Of a DNA stretch of 43,741 bases, positions 26,638-34,686 are shown piece by piece. Position 1 is the stretch's first letter, and every line of letters begins with the position of its first letter. A program made the translations under genes and the position numbers. Under the pieces are notes generated by a model, which worked only from the letters and a program-made list of their open reading frames with translations, was not told the DNA's origin and ran no database searches. This stretch comes from Casimicrobiaceae bacterium (GTDB lineage: Bacteria; Pseudomonadota; Gammaproteobacteria; Burkholderiales; Casimicrobiaceae): the NCBI GenBank assembly GCA_025056355.1, contig JANWWI010000015.1, positions 1 through 43,741 of the forward strand, read 5' to 3'.

Positions 26638-27848
26638 GCTTGAGCGCGCGCCTCGGCCAGCTGCTCGCACCTTACCGCACGCTGTTTTCCGACCGAGGGC
26701 TGGCGCGCATCGTGGCCGCCTCGCTGCTTGCACGGCTGCCGATTGGGATCAATTCGCTCGCGATGACGCTCACCCTGCAATCGAGTCACGGCTCGTTTGC
26801 ACTCGCCGGTTTCGCCGCGGGAGCGTATCTCCTCGGGGTCGGCGTGCAGGCGCCCATTCTCGGGCGCTGGATCGATCTCAAAAGCCCCCGGCCGGTTCTT
26901 TTGCCGGTGACGCTCGCGCACGCCGCGCTCTTGTGCGGCTTTGTCGCCTTGAGCTGGCTCGATGTGGCAGACGTTGCGCTCGTTCTAGTGGCTGCGGCCG
27001 CGGGCTTTTGCTTTCCGCCCGTGTCGATGACCATGCGCGCGATGGTGCGCAAAGCCAACTGGCCCGCAGCGCTCAAACAGTCGGCCTTCGCGGTCGAATC
27101 GATCCTGCTTGAGTTTTGCTTCATCGGTGGGCCGCTCATCGCAAGCGCTGCCGCAGCGGCTGGCGCGCCTGGCTTGGCCCTGCTCTGCTCGGCCGGCGCC
27201 GTCCTGTTGGGCGTGCTGGCCTTCATCCGCGCTGGCGGCATCGAGCGCTGGGGGGCTGTTGAAACCGGCGTCGAGCGGCATTGGGCCGGGCCTCTGGCGC
27301 TTTCGCCGATCCGGCGCGCGCTCATGGTCTCACTCACCTTTGGAATCGCCATCGGACTGCTCGAACTTGGCGTGACCGCCTACGCGCAAACGCTCGGTCG
27401 CCCCGGACTCACCGGGTGGCTCTTTGCAGCAATGTCGGCAACCTCAGCGCTCTCGGGGCTCGTTTATGGCATGCGCCTCTGGCGTCTCGCCCTTTCCCAT
27501 CAATGCCTGCTTGCGCTCGCATGGCTCGCCGTCGGCACGATCGTTCTGACCGCGCTTGCAAGCCCCGCCGCCATGCTGACCGGCTGTCTCCTCCTGGGCT
27601 TCGGTTTCGGGCCAGCCCTCACCGCTCTCAACTTGCAACTCGGGCGCCTTGCGCCGGCACAGTACGCGACCGAGACCTTCACCTGGTCGATGATGCTGTT
27701 CATGGGCGGCCTCGGCGGGGGCTTCCTGCTCGGCGGGATGCTTGTCGATGTCAGCGGGTGGCGCTTGAGCCTTCTGGCCTCCGCGCTCGGCTACGGGGTT
27801 TCGGCAACGATCTGCGGGTTCCTGCCACGCCTTTGGGGAGGTTCGTAA
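26634..27848 (+). CDS. MFS transporter
   Basis: A 404-aa membrane protein with about 11-12 hydrophobic segments. Motif A-like sequence is ILGRWIDLKSPRPVLL between the second and third segments. The C-terminal half includes GFGFGPALTALNLQLG and FMGGLGGGFLLGGML. The pattern resembles the small-molecule/drug exporter branch, but no substrate can be assigned. It is translationally coupled to the rhodanese gene, and its stop is 31 bp upstream of a Fur box that serves the next gene. Confidence 0.87.
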   Translation: MSLSARLGQLLAPYRTLFSDRGLARIVAASLLARLPIGINSLAMTLTLQSSHGSFALAGFAAGAYLLGVGVQAPILGRWIDLKSPRPVLLPVTLAHAALLCGFVALSWLDVADVALVLVAAAAGFCFPPVSMTMRAMVRKANWPAALKQSAFAVESILLEFCFIGGPLIASAAAAAGAPGLALLCSAGAVLLGVLAFIRAGGIERWGAVETGVERHWAGPLALSPIRRALMVSLTFGIAIGLLELGVTAYAQTLGRPGLTGWLFAAMSATSALSGLVYGMRLWRLALSHQCLLALAWLAVGTIVLTALASPAAMLTGCLLLGFGFGPALTALNLQLGRLAPAQYATETFTWSMMLFMGGLGGGFLLGGMLVDVSGWRLSLLASALGYGVSATICGFLPRLWGGS

Positions 27849-27878
27849 CGCAAGCGCGATCTCATCGATGATCGTATT

Positions 27879-27897
27879 GCGAATGATTCTCATTATG
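27879..27897 (+). promoter_or_regulatory. Fur box overlapping a probable promoter
   Basis: GCGAATGATTCTCATTATG agrees with the 19-bp Fur consensus GATAATGATAATCATTATC at 14 positions; read on the other strand it is CATAATGAGAATCATTCGC, a classic iron-box form. It stands out as AT-rich in a GC-rich region. A -35-like TTGCGA begins at 27877 and a weak -10-like TAAATT at 27899, so Fur binding would occlude RNA polymerase. It points at the 96-aa gene downstream. Confidence 0.8.
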
Positions 27898-27942
27898 ATA
27901 AATTTCGCAGCGTCGCATTCTCCTTCGCTTCGTCAGAACCGC

Positions 27943-28233
27943 ATGGACACAGCCACCCCACTCGAACGACTCACCTGGATCGTCGAACTCATGGCCCGTT
28001 TTGCGCGCGAAAAGGTGCACGCGCACGACTGTCCGCGGTTGGCCGCAGCCATTTTGCTTCACCTCAAAGCGCTGGGACACGAACTGCCGAACGACTCGGC
28101 ACTCTCGCGGACCCTGGAACACTGGCAAGAGATCTGGGAGGACGTGCTGGAACGCTCGCTTAGACAGCAGGATGCGCCCTCGCCCCCCGCTCTGGCCGAA
28201 CTTGTACGACGCGCGCATGCTGCGGCCATCTAG
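27943..28233 (+). CDS. Small hypothetical protein under probable Fur control
   Basis: A 96-aa protein that I do not recognise. It is predicted largely helical and soluble, with segments LERLTWIVELMARFAREKVHA and RTLEHWQEIWEDVLERSL. It has one Cys (DCPRL), six His and no membrane segment or signal peptide. The ATG at 27943 is the first start with a plausible distance from the promoter and Fur box; frames that begin earlier would translate the operator itself. No good Shine-Dalgarno is seen. Strict iron-regulated expression suggests a role in iron starvation, but the biochemical role is unknown. It is not HemP or bacterioferritin-associated ferredoxin. Confidence 0.7.
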   Translation: MDTATPLERLTWIVELMARFAREKVHAHDCPRLAAAILLHLKALGHELPNDSALSRTLEHWQEIWEDVLERSLRQQDAPSPPALAELVRRAHAAAI

Positions 28234-28289
28234 CCGCTGCCTCGCCGCGCGTTCAAGATCTCACGCCAAACGCACTCGGCGGCGAAGCC

Positions 28290-29030
28290 TCACATCATGT
28301 GCTGGCCGCCGTTGATGGCAATGTTCGCGCCCGTCACGAAAGCGGCCTCATCGCTTGCCAGATAAGCCACGAGGCCTGCCACTTCCTCGGGCTTGCCGAG
28401 CCGCCCGACCGGGATCTGGGGCAGGATTTTCGTTTCGAGCACATCCTTCGGGATCGCCATCACCATCTTGGTGCCGATGTAGCCCGGCGAGATCGTGTTG
28501 ACGGTCACCCCTTTTCTCGCCACTTCGAGCGCAAGCGCCTTCGTAAAGCCGTGAATGCCCGCTTTCGCCGCGGCGTAGTTGGTCTGTCCAAACGCGCCCT
28601 TTTGCCCGTTGACGGAGGAGATGTTGATGATGCGTCCCCAGCCGCGCTCGCACATCCCGTCGCAGACCTGCTTGGTCATGTTGAACACGCTATCGAGGTT
28701 GGTGCGCATCACCACATCCCAGTTGACCTTATCCATCTTTTTGAAGGTCATGTCGCGCGTGATGCCCGCGTTATTGACCAGCACATCGACCGGGCCCACC
28801 TCGCGCACGATCTGCTCGACGCAGACTTTGCAGGAATCGAAATCCGAGACGTCGCACGGGTAGGCATGAAACGCATAACCGGCGTTGTGCATGCTGTCGA
28901 GCCATTCCTTCCAATGCTTGTTGGCCGGGGAATAGGTTGTCACGACGCGATAGCCGAGCGCAGCCATCTTGATGCAGATGGCCTCGCCGAGACCGCCCAT
29001 ACCGCCCGTGATCAGTGCAACGCGTGACAT
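28290..29030 (-). CDS. phaB: Acetoacetyl-CoA reductase
   Basis: A 246-aa NADPH-dependent SDR reducing acetoacetyl-CoA to (R)-3-hydroxybutyryl-CoA for polyhydroxybutyrate synthesis. ALITGGMGGLGEAICIKMA is the cofactor loop, NNAGITRDMTFKKM is typical of PhaB, the Ser-Tyr-Lys triad sits in ISSVNGQKGAFGQTNYAAAK, and the end GANIAINGGQHMM is the PhaB signature. ATG 29030 is set by AAGGAGG six bases upstream. It lies 55 bp downstream of phaC on the same strand. No phaA thiolase separates them. Confidence 0.96.
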   Translation of the reverse strand: MSRVALITGGMGGLGEAICIKMAALGYRVVTTYSPANKHWKEWLDSMHNAGYAFHAYPCDVSDFDSCKVCVEQIVREVGPVDVLVNNAGITRDMTFKKMDKVNWDVVMRTNLDSVFNMTKQVCDGMCERGWGRIINISSVNGQKGAFGQTNYAAAKAGIHGFTKALALEVARKGVTVNTISPGYIGTKMVMAIPKDVLETKILPQIPVGRLGKPEEVAGLVAYLASDEAAFVTGANIAINGGQHMM

Positions 29031-29085
29031 CAAGAACCTCCTTCGTGATATGCCAGAACGTCAATGTAACGGGCCTTCGCTGACC

Positions 29086-30810
29086 TCACGCTTTTTCAAG
29101 GACGTACCGGCCGGGAGCCGCGCCGAGCCCGCGAGGCTTACGTTTACGCGGCGCTCGCCGCTCGCCCGAGCGTTCGCCCAGCCAACGATACCAATGCGGC
29201 CACCAGCTGCCCGGATGTTCGACGGCCGAGGCAAGCCACGCCTCCGCGTTTTCTGCTGGCCAACGCCCGGTCCAGTAACTGCGCTTGTTGGCCGACGGCG
29301 GATTGATCACACCCGCGATGTGTCCCGAGGCACCCAGCACGAATTCAACCTCGCCGCCCCACAAGAGCGCCGAGTCGTAGGCGCTTTTCCACGGCACGAT
29401 GTGGTCTTCGCGTGCGGCAAAGACGTAGAGGTCGAGCTTCACCTCGCTCAAGTCGATCGGCTCGCCGAGCATGGTCAATGCGCCGGGCTGCGGTAAGGCG
29501 TTGTCCAAATAAAAATTGCGGATGTAGTAGAGGTACATGCGGCCCGGCAGATTCGTCGAATCGCTATTCCAGTAGAGCAGATCGAAGGCCGGAGGGTCCT
29601 GGCCCTTCAAGTAGTTGTTGACCACGTAGTGCCAGATCAGGTCGTTGGCGCGCAAGGTCGCAAAGCTCTGCGCGAGCTCACTGCCGCGCACAATGCCGGC
29701 GGAGCCGTCCGGACCGAGCTGCTGAACCCGCATCTGGTAGGTGCTCTCGCCGAGATAAGCCTTGATGTCGCCAGGGTCAGAGAAATCAAGCAGGGTTGTC
29801 AAAAAGGTCGCACAGCCCACGAAGTCTTCAAGCTCACCGCGCGCGGCCAAAACGCCGAGCGCGCAGGCCAGCATGGTGCCCCCGACGCAGAAGCCCAGCG
29901 TATTGACGATCTCGACTCTGGCATGCGCACGCACCTCGTCGATCGCTGTGAGCACGCCGAGCTCCAGGTAATCATCCCAGCTCAGCCCGGCTTGATCGCG
30001 TTGCACGTTACGCCAGGAGATCAAATAGAGGTCGAATCCGGCCTCGACCGCATGCCGTATGAAGGAATTCGCGGGCTGGAGATCGAGAATGTAGAACTTG
30101 TTGATGCACGGCGGCACGACCAAAAGCGGTCGCTCGTAGACCCGCCTCGCGGTGGGCGTATAGTGCAAAAGCTCAATGAGTTCGTTACGAAACACGACCT
30201 CGCCGGGGGTGATGGCGAGATTGCGGCCCACCTCGAAGGCACGCATATCGGTCATCGAAATGCGCCCTGCTTCGACATCGGCAAGCCAGTTCTCGAAACC
30301 GTGACGTAGGCTCTCGCCGTGCGTTTTGATGGCGCGCTCGATCGCCTCCGGGTTGGTCAGAAAATAGTTCGTCGGAGCGGCGGCATCGAGGCTCTGCTCA
30401 AGGAAGAAACGCGCTCGGTGGCGTTCACGCTCATCAAGCGCCGCGTGTTCGAGCAGTTCACGCCAAAACCCGGCAGTGCGAAGGTATTGGTCGCGGATGG
30501 CCCTGAAGTAAGGCTCTTCGCTCCAGGCGCGGTGGGCGAAACGCCGATCCGCGCGGGCCAGCGTCGAAACATCCATTTCCGGCGAAAACCAGCGCGCGAA
30601 GGCGCGGGGCCACGCCTCGGCAGGCACGCTCGGCAGCCACCACCAGCCGGGCTCCGGCATGGGCAGCGCCGCAAGACCCGAGCCGCTCCGCTCTCCCACA
30701 GAGCCGGAAGCTGTCCCCGCCCCGGCCGTGTTTGCACGCGTCGGCGCAGCCTCTGACCCTTGCAATGAAGCCAACCACTGCGACCACGGGTAATTCGAAT
30801 CCGGCATCAT
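29086..30810 (-). CDS. phaC: Class I poly(R)-hydroxyalkanoic acid synthase
   Basis: A 574-aa polymerase joining (R)-3-hydroxyacyl-CoA units to PHA granules. The lipase-like box is GFCVGG with nucleophile Cys308. The Asp is in REDHIVPW and the His in GASGHIAGVINPP. The block TPTARRVYERPLLVVPPCINKFYI is a class I hallmark. The first 65 residues are variable and Ser/Gly/Ala-rich. ATG 30810 is preferred because AGGAGG lies six bases upstream; a second ATG follows directly. The C-terminus is basic (RRAPRKRKPRG). It is followed by phaB; 30811-30999 upstream has no recognisable gene. Confidence 0.95.
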   Translation of the reverse strand: MMPDSNYPWSQWLASLQGSEAAPTRANTAGAGTASGSVGERSGSGLAALPMPEPGWWWLPSVPAEAWPRAFARWFSPEMDVSTLARADRRFAHRAWSEEPYFRAIRDQYLRTAGFWRELLEHAALDERERHRARFFLEQSLDAAAPTNYFLTNPEAIERAIKTHGESLRHGFENWLADVEAGRISMTDMRAFEVGRNLAITPGEVVFRNELIELLHYTPTARRVYERPLLVVPPCINKFYILDLQPANSFIRHAVEAGFDLYLISWRNVQRDQAGLSWDDYLELGVLTAIDEVRAHARVEIVNTLGFCVGGTMLACALGVLAARGELEDFVGCATFLTTLLDFSDPGDIKAYLGESTYQMRVQQLGPDGSAGIVRGSELAQSFATLRANDLIWHYVVNNYLKGQDPPAFDLLYWNSDSTNLPGRMYLYYIRNFYLDNALPQPGALTMLGEPIDLSEVKLDLYVFAAREDHIVPWKSAYDSALLWGGEVEFVLGASGHIAGVINPPSANKRSYWTGRWPAENAEAWLASAVEHPGSWWPHWYRWLGERSGERRAPRKRKPRGLGAAPGRYVLEKA

Positions 30811-30999
30811 GCTGCTCCTCCTCTTTCCCGTCGATCTTCGCGCTAGCCTCACAATCCGGCCGCGAACCGCCCTTTTCGATCCTCGGCCACTGTTTGCGGA
30901 CTCTGAACGATCGCCCGCATCGCTCCGGGCGCGGCACGCGGGCGGCAGCTCCTATCATGCCAGAGCGGCGCTGAGCTTTGCCTTCTCATCTCGGGCACC

Positions 31000-31827
31000 T
31001 CAGTGAACGTGTAGCAGTTCGTGGGTGAGCATCACCGTACCAATGCCCAGCGCAATCATCGCGATTTGCCAGAGCGTTTCCGTGAGTGAAAAGCGCCGGT
31101 GCAGGGTGGGGATCAGATCGGCGACGGCCACATAAAGCATCGACGCGGCAGCAAACGCAAGCACCGGAATCACGAACGCCTGCGCCGTCTCAAGCGCGAG
31201 ATACCCCGCGACGCCTCCCACAACCATCGCCAAGCTCGACATCAGGTTGAAGGCAAAGGCTTGGGCGCGACTGTAGCCCGCATGCAGAAGAACGAAGAAG
31301 TCGCTCACCTCCTGGGGAATCTCGTGCGCGATGACTGCAAGCGAGGTCACAATGCCAAGCTTGATGTCAGCGAGGAACGCGGCCGCGATCAGCACGCCAT
31401 CCGTTGCATTGTGTAGAGCATCTCCGAGAAGAATCGTGAGCCCAGCAGGACGCCCTGAAGCGATCGCGTGTCCGTGCACGTCGTGATGCACGTGGTGGTG
31501 GTGGGGGTGATTCGCCGCGGCCAGGGCTTCGGGCTGGGCAGGCGGTGGCGTGAGCGCGCCGTGACTATGGCGCCAAAGCACTAGTTTTTCCAGGACAAAG
31601 AAGAAGAGTAGACCGCCGAGCACCCAAGCAAGCAACGAGGAAGGCACAACCCCTCCGTCGAGCGCGTGCGGCAAGAGATCGAGAAAGACCACCGCGAGCA
31701 GCGCGCCCACCGCAAAGGCAACCCACCGGTCGATGGACTGTAGCTTGACCGCAAGGGCAAGCGCGGCAACGGCAATCGAAGCCACCCCCCCGATGAGCGC
31801 CGCGATAATGATGTAGAGCAGTGTCAC
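31000..31827 (-). CDS. ZIP family divalent metal transporter
   Basis: A 275-aa membrane protein with about eight hydrophobic segments and a cytosolic His-rich loop, NHPHHHHVHHDVHGHA. The metal-pathway helices are canonical: GDALHNATDGVLIAAAF (TM4) and VIAHEIPQEVSDFFVLLHAG (TM5). Zinc or iron uptake is likely. The GTG at 31827 gives a short N-terminus directly before TM1 and avoids overlap with divergent earP; an ATG at 31857 would overlap earP by 22 bp and add ten residues. Metal specificity cannot be judged. Confidence 0.9.
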   Translation of the reverse strand: MTLLYIIIAALIGGVASIAVAALALAVKLQSIDRWVAFAVGALLAVVFLDLLPHALDGGVVPSSLLAWVLGGLLFFFVLEKLVLWRHSHGALTPPPAQPEALAAANHPHHHHVHHDVHGHAIASGRPAGLTILLGDALHNATDGVLIAAAFLADIKLGIVTSLAVIAHEIPQEVSDFFVLLHAGYSRAQAFAFNLMSSLAMVVGGVAGYLALETAQAFVIPVLAFAAASMLYVAVADLIPTLHRRFSLTETLWQIAMIALGIGTVMLTHELLHVH

Positions 31828-31835
31828 GGACCGCC

Positions 31836-32903
31836 ATGTCCTTGTCCAACCTGCCATTTTCGCATTGCGATCTGTTTTGCCGCGTGATCGACCATTGGGG
31901 CGATGCCGGAGTGTGTTGGCGGCTGACAGCGCAACTTGTGCAGGACTACGGCGTGGCGGTGCGTTTGTTCATCGATGAGATCGCGCCGCTGCGCGTGATC
32001 GCGGGCGACCGGCTTGAGTTCGACGGTGATCGAGCCGTGGGCCGCGGCAACCTGCCGGTCCGAGTGCTGCCCTGGGATGAAGCGCACGGGTTACCCGCTT
32101 CGAATCAGGCACCGCTCGTGATCGAAGCGTTCGCTTGTCATCTGCCGGCCTCCTACGTCGAAACGATGGCCACGCAGGCCGCGCACGGATGCAAGGCGCT
32201 GTGGATCAATCTCGAATACCTGAGCGCCGAACCCTGGGTTGACGAAGTCCACGGACTGCCCTCGCCGCATCCAAGGCTGCCTTTGATCAAGTACTTTTTC
32301 GTTCCGGGCTTTAGCGCCCGTAGCGGCGGTCTGCTGCGAGAACGCAACTTTGTGGCGCCGCCGCCGCGCGCCGTGTCGCGCCCCATCCAGCTCTTTGCGT
32401 TTACGTATGCCACGGCGCCGGTGGCCAGACTAGCCGAAGCCCTGGCCGCGCAGACCTCGTTGGCCGCGCCCGTCGAAGAGCCGCCGGCGCGGTCGCGCTC
32501 GTTCGAACCGGTCCCGCAGAGCGCATTCGATGCCGTGCTTGCCGCGCACGATGTGTTGCTCGTGCGCGGCGAAGATAGTTTCGTGCGCGCGCAGTATGCC
32601 GGCCGCCCTCTGTTGTGGGATATCTATCCAACCACAGACGGCGCACACCGTGCCAAGCTCAAGGCCTGGCTCGACCGCTACTGCCAGGGACTCGACGCGG
32701 AAACCGATGCCATCTACCGCCGGGTCAGCGTCGCCTTCGTTGAGCGCAGTCTCACGCTTGAAGACGCGCGGGCCTTCGCGAGCGCCCTGCCAGCACTGGC
32801 AGCCCACGCGCGCACCTGGCAGCAATACCTGCTCGGACAAACCGATTTATTGGGCCGTCTTCTCTCCTTCGCTCGGACTCAGCAACGGATCGGCTCGGAC
32901 TAA
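31836..32903 (+). CDS. earP: EF-P arginine-32 rhamnosyltransferase EarP
   Basis: A 355-aa glycosyltransferase that transfers rhamnose from dTDP-rhamnose to Arg32 of elongation factor P. The N-terminal signature CDLFCRVIDHWGDAGVCWRL contains the two catalytic-loop aspartates (D19 and D23, matching D13/D17 of the Pseudomonas enzyme). The nucleotide-sugar site is in LLVRGEDSFVRAQYAGRPLLWDIYPTTDGAH near residues 247-275. The efp gene follows and encodes the matching arginine, which confirms the assignment. ATG 31836 lies nine bases from the divergent ZIP start. Confidence 0.95.
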   Translation: MSLSNLPFSHCDLFCRVIDHWGDAGVCWRLTAQLVQDYGVAVRLFIDEIAPLRVIAGDRLEFDGDRAVGRGNLPVRVLPWDEAHGLPASNQAPLVIEAFACHLPASYVETMATQAAHGCKALWINLEYLSAEPWVDEVHGLPSPHPRLPLIKYFFVPGFSARSGGLLRERNFVAPPPRAVSRPIQLFAFTYATAPVARLAEALAAQTSLAAPVEEPPARSRSFEPVPQSAFDAVLAAHDVLLVRGEDSFVRAQYAGRPLLWDIYPTTDGAHRAKLKAWLDRYCQGLDAETDAIYRRVSVAFVERSLTLEDARAFASALPALAAHARTWQQYLLGQTDLLGRLLSFARTQQRIGSD

Positions 32904-32960
32904 AATAAGACCCCCGCCCCGCTGAGCGCAATCGGCTCGGACGGGCAGCGCGGGGCCAAG

Positions 32961-33043
32961 TGCTCATCCGGGTTGCTCATCCGGGTCTCAGACCGTAAAG
33001 GCCTTTCGAGATCTGCTCATCCACGGGGGACGTCTCCCCTTTT
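32961..33043 (+). promoter_or_regulatory. efp leader: tandem 13-bp repeats and a hairpin with T-run before the start codon
   Basis: TGCTCATCCGGGT occurs twice in tandem (32961-32973, 32974-32986), and TGCTCATCC recurs at 33014-33022. Then GGGGA (33026-33030), loop CGTC, TCCCC (33035-33039) and TTTT (33040-33043) form a small terminator-like hairpin that ends six bases before the efp ATG. No separate Shine-Dalgarno is visible, so the hairpin would occupy the ribosome landing site. Function as an attenuator or translational switch is inference. Confidence 0.45.
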
Positions 33044-33049
33044 GCTGCT

Positions 33050-33607
33050 ATGAAAACCGCTCAAGAACTCCGTTCTGGGAATGTGATCATGCTCGGCAAA
33101 GACCCGATGGTCGTCCTCAAGGCCGAGTACAACAAGTCCGGGCGTAACGCCGCGGTAGTCAAAGCCAAGCTCAAGAATTTGCTCACCGGCACCGGCACCG
33201 AAACCGTGTTCAAGGCCGACGACAAATTCGACGTCATCATTCTCGACAAAAAAGAGGTCACCTTCAGCTACTACGCTGATCCGATGTACGTCTTCATGGA
33301 CAGCGAGTACAACCAGTACGAGATCGAGGCTGAGACGATGGCCGATGCGCTCAAGTACCTCGAGGACGGCATGACCTGCGAGATCACCTTTTTCGAGGGC
33401 CGTCCGATCGGTGTGGAACTGCCGACCACGGTGGTTCGCGAAATCGAATACACCGAACCGGCCGTACGCGGCGACACAACCGGCAAGGTCATGAAGCCGG
33501 CGCGTCTCAAGGGGACGGGCTTCGAAATTCAGGTGCCTGCTTTCGTCGAGATCGGTGACCGGGTCGAAATCGACACGCGCACCGATGAGTTCAGAAGACG
33601 TGTCTAA
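33050..33607 (+). CDS. efp: Elongation factor P (Arg32 type)
   Basis: A 185-aa three-domain protein that rescues ribosomes stalled at polyproline. The KOW-like domain I carries the modification loop NKSGRNAAV with arginine exactly at residue 32, the substrate of EarP rhamnosylation; lysine-type EF-P is thereby excluded. [15 protein letters not shown] and [16 protein letters not shown] begin domain II and the OB-fold ends [27 protein letters not shown]. It follows earP after 146 bp and is closed by a strong terminator. Confidence 0.97.
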   Translation: MKTAQELRSGNVIMLGKDPMVVLKAEYNKSGRNAAVVKAKLKNLLTGTGTETVFKADDKFDVIILDKKEVTFSYYADPMYVFMDSEYNQYEIEAETMADALKYLEDGMTCEITFFEGRPIGVELPTTVVREIEYTEPAVRGDTTGKVMKPARLKGTGFEIQVPAFVEIGDRVEIDTRTDEFRRRV

Positions 33608-33618
33608 GGCTCACATGA

Positions 33619-33652
33619 GATGAAAGGCGCCCTAAGCGGCGCCTTTTTCATC
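33619..33652 (+). terminator. Rho-independent terminator of efp
   Basis: GATGAAAGGCGCC, loop CTAAGC, GGCGCCTTTTTCATC forms a long GC-rich stem with a T5 tract, 12 bp after the efp stop. The A/T-flanked stem could also stop transcription from the opposite strand. Confidence 0.9.
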
Positions 33653-33675
33653 TCGATGATCGCCGTGATCGGAGC

Positions 33676-34626
33676 ATGAGCTCGGTTGCCTATCTGACCC
33701 ACCCTTATGCGACGCGGCACGCCATGGGCGCTCATCATCCCGAGCGTCCGGAACGCGTGCAAGTGATCGAGCGCGCCCTTGCGCAGTCGGGATGCCTCGC
33801 ACGCATGGACTGCGAGACGGTCGAAACGCTGCCGGCAGGGTGGCGCGAGGCGGTGACACGAGCTCACCGGCCCGCCTATCTCGAAGCGCTCGAGTCGCTC
33901 GCGCCGAGCGCGGGACTTGTGCCGATCGATGCCGACACGGCGATGAACCCCTTCACGTGGCCGGCCGCGCAGTACGCCGCGGCGACCGCCTTACGCGCCG
34001 TCGACCGGGTGCTCGGGGGGCAAAACAGGCGTGCCTTCTGTAACGTCCGTCCGCCGGGGCACCACGCTGAGCGGGCTCGCGCGATGGGTTTTTGTTTGCT
34101 CAACAACGCCGCGATCGCGGTGTTGCACGCGCTTGAAGCGCACGGCCTTGAGCGGGTCGCGCTCATCGATTTCGACGTGCACCACGGCAACGGCTCTGAA
34201 GAAATCTTGGTCGAGGCGATGAATGCGGGCCGGGTGCTCATGGTTTCAACGTTCCAGCATCCGCTCTATCCCGGCAGTGGCGTCAAACCGCTCGCCATGC
34301 GCGGCAGCCTCAACATCCCACTTGCGGCCGGTAGCGACGGCCGAACGCTGCGCGAAGTGGTCGAGACGCGCTGGTTGCCGGCGCTCGATGCCTTCGCGCC
34401 GCAACTGTTCGTCGTTTCGGCGGGTTTTGACGCGCATCGCGCCGATCCGCTCGCCGGACTGGCTTGGACTGAGCAGGACTACGACTGGCTTACACGAACG
34501 CTCGTCGAGGTGGCCGAGCGGCACGCGCAGGGCCGCATGGTCTCGATGCTCGAAGGGGGTTACAACCTCGAAGCGCTCGCGGCTTCAGCTCGTGCACACG
34601 TCGAGGCGCTGCTCGACCCTGCCTGA
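33676..34626 (+). CDS. Histone deacetylase family protein (acetoin utilisation AcuC/APAH-like)
   Basis: A 316-aa zinc amidohydrolase of the arginase/deacetylase fold. HHPERPERVQVIERAL opens the domain, RPPGHHAERARAMGFCLLNN contains the catalytic His pair, IDFDVHHGNGSEEI the Asp/His zinc ligands, and VVSAGFDAHRADPLAGL the third ligand. GMVSMLEGGYN-type sequence (RMVSMLEGGYNLEAL) closes the fold. Bacterial members deacetylate polyamines or proteins; the natural substrate here is unknown. It sits just downstream of the efp terminator and converges with an outer-membrane protein gene. Confidence 0.92.
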   Translation: MSSVAYLTHPYATRHAMGAHHPERPERVQVIERALAQSGCLARMDCETVETLPAGWREAVTRAHRPAYLEALESLAPSAGLVPIDADTAMNPFTWPAAQYAAATALRAVDRVLGGQNRRAFCNVRPPGHHAERARAMGFCLLNNAAIAVLHALEAHGLERVALIDFDVHHGNGSEEILVEAMNAGRVLMVSTFQHPLYPGSGVKPLAMRGSLNIPLAAGSDGRTLREVVETRWLPALDAFAPQLFVVSAGFDAHRADPLAGLAWTEQDYDWLTRTLVEVAERHAQGRMVSMLEGGYNLEALAASARAHVEALLDPA

Positions 34627-34686
34627 ACATCTCATCGGCACACTCACTCGGTCGGATCCGTCCCCGAGGCGGCACGCCTCCGAGGC

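Noticed and set aside
30785-30805. tRNA T-loop-like TTCGAATCC
   Set aside because: Lies within the phaC 5' coding region and no cloverleaf can be built around it.
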